From Pseudomonadota bacterium (GTDB taxonomy: Bacteria; Pseudomonadota; Alphaproteobacteria; Rhizobiales; Beijerinckiaceae): 6,730 bases of DNA. Position numbers and translations under genes: made by a program. The notes beneath the pieces were generated by a model. The model ran no database searches. It was not told where the DNA came from and worked only from the letters and a program-made list of their open reading frames with translations. This document shows, in pieces, positions 1 to 4,304 of the stretch. Numbering within the stretch: the stretch's first letter is position 1; each line of letters opens with the position of its first letter. The DNA lies in contig JAEXUU010000059.1 in assembly GCA_023452965.1 (NCBI GenBank), positions 1 to 6,730 on the forward strand. Direction: 5' to 3'.

Positions 1-76
1 CGAACGCCGCCGTGCCGAGTGCGGTGGAAACCCCCAGCGCCAGCAGTCCGGCGCGCGTAAACGTCTTCGACGACAT
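1..76 (-). CDS. N-terminus of an exported protein, partial
   Basis: Only the first 25 codons are present; the gene continues to the left of the window. The reading frame begins with M-S-S-K-T-F-T-R followed by a hydrophobic stretch (AGLLALGVSTALGTAAF), which is the layout of a Sec signal peptide: basic n-region, then an alanine/leucine-rich h-region. Two in-frame ATGs lie six bases apart (ending at 82 and at 76). The purine-rich AGGGGAG at 90-84 is about 7 bases from the inner ATG and only 1 base from the outer one, so I chose the inner start. It lies 130 bases downstream of the small membrane protein gene on the same strand and could be co-transcribed with it or have its own promoter. The mature protein is outside the window, so no function can be given. 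Confidence 0.6.
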   Translation of the reverse strand, partial: MSSKTFTRAGLLALGVSTALGTAAF

Positions 77-206
77 GATCATGCTCCCCTGTGCAGCCCG
101 GCGTTGGTTCGCGCGGATCTGCCGGCGAGCTAGCAACCGGCATGCCAGAGCGGCGGAGAGGCCTGCTTCGTGGGAGGTGTTGTCCTGTCGATCTTCCGGC
201 GCTCGC

Positions 207-428
207 TCACTGGCGCCGGCGCGGCAAGGATCGGGCGAGGTAGCCGAGCGCGAAGCCGACCAGCGCAAGCGAGATGCCGGTGCAGATGACGCCGGCCGGC
301 GTTATCCGGGCGCGGCCCTGCAAGGTGACGTGCCTGCCAACGCGCAGGTCGAACTCCGCTCGCATTTCCTCGGGGTGCGCGGGAAAGGCTTCCGCGGCCG
401 CCGGCCTGGTTTCGGTCTCGGGCATCAT
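207..428 (-). CDS. small single-pass membrane protein, hypothetical
   Basis: This is a 73-residue protein (71-73 depending on which of two adjacent ATG codons is used). Residues 1-25 are acidic and proline/alanine-rich. A polar segment with charged residues (FDLRVGRHVTLQGRARITPAG) follows, then one hydrophobic helix at about residues 47-66, and a short basic tail SLPRRRQ. The basic tail after the helix suggests a cytoplasmic C-terminus. Its ATG overlaps the TGA of the upstream DUF6790-type gene (ATGA at 428-425), so the two are very probably co-transcribed and translationally coupled. A G-rich ribosome binding site, AGGGGG, lies at 437-432 inside the upstream gene: 3 bases from the first ATG and 6 from the second (425-423), so translation may start at the second. 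I do not recognise a named family. It may be an accessory subunit of its neighbour, but this rests only on position. Confidence 0.72.
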   Translation of the reverse strand: MMPETETRPAAAEAFPAHPEEMRAEFDLRVGRHVTLQGRARITPAGVICTGISLALVGFALGYLARSLPRRRQ

Positions 429-916
429 TCACCCCCTGTTTCACGCTTCGCCCGCAGGTAGAGCAGCGGCAGCAGGATGATCTGCGCGATCGTGACTGCC
501 AGCAGTGCCCCGAAATTGTTCGGCGCGAAATTGCCGCCGGCGAATGCGTCGTGAACGTGATTAGCCGCGACGCCGAAATAGAAGAGCACGACGCAGAGGG
601 CCACTGCAGCCTTGAAGGCGAGAGGCCGCCAGAACGAGACGATCGCCGTGATCCCCATCGCCATGTCGGCCACGCCGATCTCGTACTCGAACGGGCTCGG
701 TTGCCATCCGATCGATCGCGACGCGATCTCCGGAAAGAAGACATGGAAGCCGCCCGACCAGACGCCGCCGAGGCCGACGGGTAGCAACAGCAGCCAGTTA
801 AGGAGCCGCGTGCCATGGGACGGCGGAGCCTTGAGGCAGCTGGCCATCACAAAGGCCAAGACGAACAGCAACGGCGTCAGGTTGCCGAGCACGAGGCGGA
901 TGATCGCTTCAATCAT
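425..916 (-). CDS. DUF6790-type integral membrane protein
   Basis: A 163-residue membrane protein with four predicted hydrophobic segments at about residues 8-26, 40-57, 80-112 and 138-155. Between the second segment and the third lies a conserved-looking stretch, GGFHVFFPEIASRSIGW followed by QPSPFEYE (residues 55-79), with the GWQPSPF signature I associate with DUF6790 proteins. A later Asn/His-rich loop (ANHVHDAF, then NFAPNNFG) is also typical. The family has no established biochemical function. The open frame extends upstream to 1057, but I chose the ATG at 916 because GGAGA lies 5 bases before it and the protein then begins directly with the first membrane helix; the extra 47 residues look non-coding. 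Its stop overlaps the start of the 73-residue membrane protein gene, so the pair is probably an operon read leftward from the 917-1377 intergenic region. Confidence 0.85.
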   Translation of the reverse strand: MIEAIIRLVLGNLTPLLFVLAFVMASCLKAPPSHGTRLLNWLLLLPVGLGGVWSGGFHVFFPEIASRSIGWQPSPFEYEIGVADMAMGITAIVSFWRPLAFKAAVALCVVLFYFGVAANHVHDAFAGGNFAPNNFGALLAVTIAQIILLPLLYLRAKRETGGE

Positions 917-1015
917 GATCGTCTCCGGACGAGCCTGGTACCAAGAATGACTGAAACTGCCGGTCGACACCATCGAGCCGCCGGCGCGGCCGGCATCGTG
1001 TTTGATCTGGATTAA

Positions 1016-1027
1016 GCACGCGCGTGC
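1016..1027. promoter_or_regulatory. 12-base perfect palindrome, possible operator
   Basis: GCACGCGCGTGC reads identically on both strands. It lies 100 bases upstream of the DUF6790-type start codon on the minus strand and 350 bases upstream of the amidohydrolase start. A palindrome of this length could be a binding site for a dimeric regulator. In GC-rich DNA, CG-rich palindromes of this size also arise by chance, so this is a weak call. Confidence 0.25.
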
Positions 1028-1053
1028 CGGAGCTCTATAGCAGGGAATGGCTG

Positions 1054-1086
1054 CCACTTGCCGAAGTGGAGATGGTCCACTTCCGG
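1054..1086. repeat. three alternating complementary arms (CCACTT / AAGTGG / CCACTT)
   Basis: CCACTT at 1054-1059, AAGTGG at 1064-1069 and CCACTT again at 1077-1082. The middle arm can pair with either outer arm. Pairing with the right arm is stronger: GAAGTGGA (1063-1070) and TCCACTTC (1076-1083) form a perfect 8-base-pair stem with a 5-base loop, extendable by CC/GG across a one-base bulge to 1061-1086. It could be an RNA hairpin in a leader transcript of either direction, or a DNA operator. Confidence 0.45.
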
Positions 1087-1105
1087 TGAGGACGAGATCG
1101 ACGTG

Positions 1106-1186
1106 ATGGATGCGGTTCTGGTGGGAGGTGGAATGCTCTCGGTGGCGGGCGTCTCGTGGTGGGCCACTGTCCGCTGGAAGCTGTAG
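1106..1186 (+). CDS. possible 26-residue Trp-rich hydrophobic peptide (leader or micro-ORF)
   Basis: An ATG-to-TAG frame of 26 codons encodes a peptide that is hydrophobic and glycine-rich in its first half and ends SWWATVRWKL, with three tryptophans and two C-terminal basic residues; it could span a membrane once. A GAGGA sequence lies at 1088-1092, 13 bases upstream, which is longer than ideal spacing. A second very short frame (ATG 1047 to TGA 1106) ends with a TGATG overlap onto this start, which could couple the two. The last codons form the left arm of the 1171-1199 stem and the stop codon lies in its loop, an arrangement reminiscent of leader-peptide attenuators. No known leader peptide is recognised and the frame may be fortuitous. 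Confidence 0.2.
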   Translation: MDAVLVGGGMLSVAGVSWWATVRWKL

Positions 1187-1199
1187 ATACTTCCGGCGG
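1171..1199 (+). repeat. 10-base-pair stem-loop
   Basis: CCGCTGGAAG (1171-1180) pairs with CTTCCGGCGG (1190-1199) across a 9-base loop (1181-1189). Nine pairs are Watson-Crick and one is a U-G wobble in the plus-strand RNA; in the minus-strand RNA that position is an A-C mismatch. The asymmetry suggests the plus-strand transcript, reading toward the amidohydrolase, as the folded form. No U-run follows, so it does not look like an intrinsic terminator. A competing pairing is GTCCGC (1169-1174) with GCGGAC (1204-1209). Confidence 0.5.
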
Positions 1200-1205
1200 T
1201 TATGC

Positions 1206-1221
1206 GGACTTCATAAAGTCC
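1206..1221. repeat. 6-base-pair stem with tetraloop
   Basis: GGACTT (1206-1211), loop CATA, AAGTCC (1216-1221) form a perfect stem six bases after the larger 1171-1199 stem. It can form at the same time as that stem. It is excluded by the alternative long-range pairing 1169-1174 with 1204-1209. No U-run follows. Confidence 0.4.
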
Positions 1222-1377
1222 TGTTGGAGCGGTTGCCGACGCTGAGGCGGCCCGCTGCATCGCCGCGCCTTGTGCCGAGCGCCTGAAGCGGGGATGCTGC
1301 CGGCGAGCCGGCCGCTCCGTGAGTCCCGTTTCCGGAGAGGCTCGGCGCTTCGTCATTCTGCTTCGGGAGGCCGTGAG

Positions 1378-2739
1378 ATGATAATGCTGACCCGGCGGCG
1401 GCTCCTCGCGTCTCTTCCCGTGCTGGCTTCGGGCCTCGCGAGCCCGCTGCGGGCGCAGCCGGCGGCGCCTGCCGGGTCCGCGAGCACGCTATTCCAGGAC
1501 GTCCGCATTTTCGACGGCACGGGCACTGCGCTTTCGGCGCCATCCCATGTCCTCGTCCGCGGCAACCTGATCGAGCGCATCTCGACGACGCCCATTCCCG
1601 CTGAATCCGGAACCATTGTGATCGCAGGCGGCGGGCGGACCTTGATGCCGGGTCTGACCGACATGCACTGGCATGCGATGATGGTGCGCTCGACGCCGTC
1701 GCAGGCGATCTTCGGCAATCTCGGCTTCAACTATTTGTCGGCCGGCGCCGAGGCTACCGCCACGCTGATGCGCGGCTTCACCACCATTCGCGACATGGGC
1801 GGGCCGTCCTTCGGCCTCAAGCAGGCGATCGATGCCGGCGTTCTCCCCGGGCCGCGCATCTACCCCTCCGGCGCGGTCATCACCGTGACGAGCGGCCATG
1901 GCGACTTCCGGCAGCAGACCGAGCTGCCGCGCTCGCCTGGGACATTGTCGCGGATGGAGCAGATCGGCGGCAGCATGCTGGCGGACAGCCCGGACGAGGT
2001 GCGCCTGCGGGTCCGCGAGCAATTGATGCAGGGGGCCTCGCAGATCAAGCTGACCGCCGGGGGCGGCGTCGCATCGCCGTTCAGTCCGCTCGACGTCTCG
2101 ACCTTCACGGCCGAGGAGCTTCGCGCTGCCGTCGAGGCCGCCGAGAACTGGGGCACCTACGTCACAGTTCATGCCTATACGCCCGCTGCTATCAAGCGTG
2201 CGATCGCGGCCGGCGTGAAATGCATCGAGCATGGCCATCTGATGGACGAGGCATCGGCCAAGCTGATCGCCGACAACGATATCTGGCTCAGCACGCAGGC
2301 CTTTCCCGATGAGATGGCCGAGGCGTTTCCGCCGGGCTCCGGCGAGCGCGCCAAGGCCTATTCAGTGTTCGCCGGAACGGAGAAGACCTTCGAGCTGGCG
2401 AAGAAGTACAAGCTCAAGATCGCCTTCGGCACCGACATCCTGTTCTCCGCGCAGCTCGCGACCCGGCATGGCGAATTGCTCGCCAAGTTCGCACGCTGGT
2501 TCACGCCTGCCGAGACACTCGCCATGGCGACCGGCACGAATGCCCGCCTTCTGGAGCTGTCCGGCCTGCGCAATCCCTATCCGGGTAAGCTCGGCGTCGT
2601 CGCAGCCAACGCCCTGGCGGACCTCTTGCTGATCGACGGCAATCCGCTCGAAAACATCAACCTTGTCGCCGATCCCCACAGGAATTTCGTGGTGATCATG
2701 AAGGATGGCCGGATCTTCAAGAATACGTTGGCGCGCTGA
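1378..2739 (+). CDS. Tat-exported metal-dependent amidohydrolase (imidazolonepropionase/prolidase-like)
   Basis: A 453-residue amidohydrolase-superfamily enzyme expected to hydrolyse an amide or peptide-like C-N bond with a divalent metal centre. Residues 1-26 form a twin-arginine signal (TRRRLLASLPVLASGLA, probable cleavage near LRA-Q), so the enzyme probably folds in the cytoplasm and works in the periplasm. The superfamily metal ligands are visible: D-M-H-W-H with H97 and H99, K224 in QIKLTAGGGV (the position of the carboxylated bridging lysine), H265 in VHAY, H285 in IEHGH and D353 in FGTD. The beta-sandwich halves flank the barrel (about 37-90 and 405-453, with the usual GKLGVVAANALADLLLIDGNPL ending split around residue 420). 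This pattern matches the Xaa-Pro dipeptidase / arginine-carboxypeptidase-like branch; the true substrate cannot be read from sequence. I chose the ATG at 1378 because GGGAGG (1365-1370) lies 7 bases before it and the Tat motif follows immediately; the frame's earlier start at 1270 adds non-coding-looking residues. It appears monocistronic, with 184 bases before the next gene. Confidence 0.9.
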   Translation: MIMLTRRRLLASLPVLASGLASPLRAQPAAPAGSASTLFQDVRIFDGTGTALSAPSHVLVRGNLIERISTTPIPAESGTIVIAGGGRTLMPGLTDMHWHAMMVRSTPSQAIFGNLGFNYLSAGAEATATLMRGFTTIRDMGGPSFGLKQAIDAGVLPGPRIYPSGAVITVTSGHGDFRQQTELPRSPGTLSRMEQIGGSMLADSPDEVRLRVREQLMQGASQIKLTAGGGVASPFSPLDVSTFTAEELRAAVEAAENWGTYVTVHAYTPAAIKRAIAAGVKCIEHGHLMDEASAKLIADNDIWLSTQAFPDEMAEAFPPGSGERAKAYSVFAGTEKTFELAKKYKLKIAFGTDILFSAQLATRHGELLAKFARWFTPAETLAMATGTNARLLELSGLRNPYPGKLGVVAANALADLLLIDGNPLENINLVADPHRNFVVIMKDGRIFKNTLAR

Positions 2740-2923
2740 CCGGAGCGCCGGGCCGACCCGGTGCCGGCTGCCTCCGCCGGCCCCCCTGTTGCTCTAATCG
2801 GCCGCTTTTCCGCCGAACCGCCGTTCCTGCGCGAGCGGAACACGGTAGGCCGTGCTTGGTTGGAGTGCCTTGAGGGCGCGCCTTTCAGCTTGGAGGCCAG
2901 CCGGAAGAAGCGCGGGGGGCATC

Positions 2924-3421
2924 ATGATCATGATCGGTGAGATGGAGTTGATCGGCAGGCTGCTCATCGGCACCGCTGCCGGCGTCGCCGTCGGCTTCGA
3001 GCGGACGCGCAAGCAGAAGAGCGCGGGGATTCGGACCTTCGGCCTGGTCGGGCTCGGGACTGCGGCGGCGGCCTCGATCTTCAGCGATCCCAGCCAGACC
3101 GATGCGGCGAGCCGCGTCGTGCAGGGTATCGTGACCGGCATCGGTTTCCTCGGCGCCGGCACCATCGTGCTGCGCGATCGCGAGCTGCACCCGCGTGGCC
3201 TGACGACCGCGGCCGCGATCTGGGTCACGGCCGCTCTCGGCTGCGCCGCCGGCCTCGGCGACTGGCCGATCGTCGTGACGGCGGTGTTCGTCGCTCTTCT
3301 GCTGCTTGCGGTCGATCATTCCATCGAGCGCTGGGCCGGCGGCGATCGGGACCTGGAGGCCGAGGCTTCGGGCGCCACGCAGGATCGCGAGGGCGCGCCC
3401 TCGAAGGCGCCGGAACCCTGA
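2924..3421 (+). CDS. MgtC/SapB family membrane protein, short form
   Basis: A 165-residue inner-membrane protein with five hydrophobic segments at about residues 8-24, 36-53, 65-83, 93-111 and 114-131. Family hallmarks are present in order: GFER (24-27), AGIRTFGLV (34-42), GIGFLGAGTIVL (72-83) and RGLTTAAAIWVTAALG (91-106). MgtC relatives are linked to growth in low magnesium, acid tolerance and intramacrophage survival, and Salmonella MgtC inhibits the F-type ATP synthase; whether that holds here is unknown. The protein ends in a short acidic, hydrophilic tail (about 132-165) and lacks the C-terminal ACT-like domain of Salmonella MgtC, so it is closer to the short SapB type. The start is ambiguous: ATG at 2924 and 2930 (M-I-M) with GGGGGG at 2914-2919. 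A GTG at 2852 in the same frame would add 24 residues without family similarity. Its 3' end faces the antitoxin-like gene with a 33-base gap. I see no magnesium-sensing leader in the 184 bases upstream. Confidence 0.9.
   Translation: MIMIGEMELIGRLLIGTAAGVAVGFERTRKQKSAGIRTFGLVGLGTAAAASIFSDPSQTDAASRVVQGIVTGIGFLGAGTIVLRDRELHPRGLTTAAAIWVTAALGCAAGLGDWPIVVTAVFVALLLLAVDHSIERWAGGDRDLEAEASGATQDREGAPSKAPEP
3388..3403. repeat. 16-base palindrome near the end of the MgtC-like gene
   Basis: CGAGGGCGCGCCCTCG is a perfect palindrome inside the hydrophilic tail-coding part, ending 18 bases before the last base of the stop codon. As RNA it can fold into a 6-base-pair stem with a CGCG loop. It is followed by GGCGCCGG at 3406-3413, repeated at 3436-3443 in the gap between the convergent genes. 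The position would suit a pause or transcript-end structure serving both strands, but there is no U-run, so I do not call it a terminator. Confidence 0.35.
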
Positions 3422-3454
3422 TCCGATGCAGCCTTGGCGCCGGTCTCGCGGCGA

Positions 3455-3622
3455 TCAGTGGATGGATTCGTCGCGGCGCAGTTCGAAGGCGAGCATGGCC
3501 TCGGCCAGTGCCTCCAGTTCGCGCGCCTTCTCGGGACTGTCGGGCGTCATGCTCAACTCGGCCACGCGCCGCTGCGCCTGCTCGTAGTCTTCGTCTGTGT
3601 GAACGGCGATCGGCGTCTTCAT
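3455..3622 (-). CDS. HigA-type antitoxin N-terminal module, standalone (hypothetical)
   Basis: A 55-residue, largely helical, acidic protein. After MKTPIAVHT it shows DEDYEQAQRRVAELSM, a proline break (TPDSPEK), and a second helix with ARELEALAEAMLAFE. The spacing of Tyr, Ala, Leu, the PxSP break, the second Leu-rich helix and a closing aromatic-Glu matches the N-terminal region of HigA/COG5499 antitoxins, which in those proteins precedes a helix-turn-helix domain. Here the protein stops right after that module, so no DNA-binding domain is present; only 33 bases separate its stop from MgtC, so a split or frameshifted remainder is not possible there. No toxin-like gene is adjacent. I chose the ATG at 3622 because GAGAGGG lies about 7 bases upstream; an upstream in-frame start at 3673 adds residues of no clear quality. 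The family link is my reading of the pattern and not a database result. Confidence 0.7.
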   Translation of the reverse strand: MKTPIAVHTDEDYEQAQRRVAELSMTPDSPEKARELEALAEAMLAFELRRDESIH

Positions 3623-3761
3623 GGTCAAGCCCTCTCGCTGCTGCCGCGAAGGTGAGCTTGCGCGCCCAACCATGCGGCTTCAACGGATAAGGAGGCTGAT
3701 GGTTCGTCCCGGATGGGCGCGCCGCCGCGGGATTCCGCCGTACCGCGAAGGCAGTAGGGCG

Positions 3762-4025
3762 CTACTCCTCCCGTCCCCAATTGCGCAGTTGCCGGATCGA
3801 CGGTCTCGCCCGCCAGAGATCAGCCGCGAGTCGCAGACCGAAGAACAGGGCGAAGCTCGGCAGGGCTGCCGCCACCGGCACGGTCGCCAGGCCCATCGCA
3901 CAGCCGCCTGAATCGCCCGTGCCGCATTTCGGATCGAAGATCATCGCCGCGATCACGATCAGAACCGCCAGCACCGGGCCGACGACGACGCCGAGGAGGC
4001 CGCTCTTGAACGCACGCCACAGCAT
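3762..4025 (-). CDS. small two-helix membrane protein, hypothetical
   Basis: An 87-residue protein with two hydrophobic segments (about residues 8-30 and 44-66). They are joined by a short loop containing DPKCGTGDSGGCAMG, whose two cysteines (about 34 and 42) sit on what is probably the periplasmic side and could form a disulfide. The C-terminus is basic and arginine-rich (WRARPSIRQLRNWGREE), as expected for a cytoplasmic tail. Third codon positions are strongly G/C, as in the neighbouring real genes. A good ribosome binding site, GGGGAGGA, lies at 4042-4035, 9 bases from the ATG. No named family is recognised. It is 139 bases upstream of the antitoxin-like gene on the same strand and diverges from the GT39 gene, so the 4026-4304 gap should hold its promoter. 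Confidence 0.75.
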   Translation of the reverse strand: MLWRAFKSGLLGVVVGPVLAVLIVIAAMIFDPKCGTGDSGGCAMGLATVPVAAALPSFALFFGLRLAADLWRARPSIRQLRNWGREE

Positions 4026-4304
4026 CTCCCGCGGTCCTCCCCAAGCCTGTGCCCGGCCAGCGCGCAGTCACGATAGCGCGCGCGTTACGCAACGTCGCCG
4101 CCGCGCATGCGTGCGCCGTGACCCGGCCGCCATCTTGCCGCTGGCGGCGCGAGGCCGTAAACGCGCCGGAGCCGCGCCGCCATGATCACGCCCGAAAGCG
4201 GGGCCATGCGCTGCGCCCGATTGCGGGATCTGCCCGCGACCTCCCAGCGGCGTTCGGGCGGTCTGGTTCTGTAGCCCCGCAGATCGCGGCGGCAAGGAGT
4301 GTCG
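4026..4304. other. 279-base divergent intergenic region
   Basis: This gap lies between the leftward two-helix membrane protein gene and the rightward GT39 gene and should carry promoters for both. I see the two ribosome binding sites at its edges and several short GC-rich self-complementary runs such as CCGCTGGCGG, but no convincing promoter, terminator or RNA element. Open frames crossing it (for example a plus-strand one from 4049) are arginine-rich and look like chance frames. Confidence 0.5.
4294..4299 (+). promoter_or_regulatory. ribosome binding site deciding the GT39 start
   Basis: AAGGAG is a near-perfect Shine-Dalgarno sequence 5 bases before the ATG at 4305. An in-frame GTG at 4299 overlaps the last base of this site and so cannot be the start it serves. 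This fixes the protein at 562 residues. Confidence 0.8.

Larger units (their letters stand above)
917..1377. other. 461-base divergent intergenic region, structured
   Basis: This gap separates the leftward DUF6790-type gene from the rightward amidohydrolase gene, so it should hold promoters for both directions; I could not find a convincing -35/-10 pair on either strand. It contains a 12-base palindrome (1016-1027), three stem-loops (1063-1083, 1171-1199, 1206-1221) and a 26-codon ORF (1106-1186). The remainder (about 1222-1364) shows nothing I recognise. A 114-codon minus-strand frame (1012-1356) crosses the gap, but it is low-complexity, has no recognisable motif and no convincing ribosome binding site, so I do not call it. 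The region may be a regulatory leader, an interspersed intergenic repeat, or the remains of a decayed element. Confidence 0.55.

Noticed and set aside
120..142. TGCCGG/CCGGCA inverted repeat between the small membrane gene and the partial exported gene
   Set aside because: A 6-base-pair stem with an 11-base loop and no U-run on either strand; not enough for a terminator or operator.
1012..1356. A 114-codon minus-strand frame across the divergent intergenic region
   Set aside because: No motif, a low-complexity Ser/Thr/Pro/Arg composition and no convincing ribosome binding site; it would also block the shared promoter region.
1489..2238. A 249-codon minus-strand frame antisense to the amidohydrolase
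   Set aside because: It is a shadow of the amidohydrolase gene, with composition dominated by Arg, Gly, Ala and Asp and no recognisable family.
2763..2781. GCCGGC inverted repeat with a 7-base loop after the amidohydrolase, as a terminator
   Set aside because: The stem is only 6 base pairs of a self-palindromic GC hexamer and is followed by C-rich sequence with no U-run.
2740..2923. A magnesium-sensing leader (M-box or mgtL-like) before the MgtC-like gene
   Set aside because: I looked for conserved M-box-like structure or a Pro-rich leader peptide in the 184 bases and saw neither.
3622..3673. A longer start (3673) for the antitoxin-like gene
   Set aside because: The extra 17 residues (Arg/Ser/Gln-rich) do not match the module, while the ATG at 3622 has a properly spaced GAGAGGG site.
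3699..3911. A plus-strand ORF starting just after AAGGAGG (3689-3695)
   Set aside because: Spacing to the ATG is only 3 bases, the product is Arg/Glu-rich without family features, and it runs antisense to the more convincing two-helix membrane protein gene.
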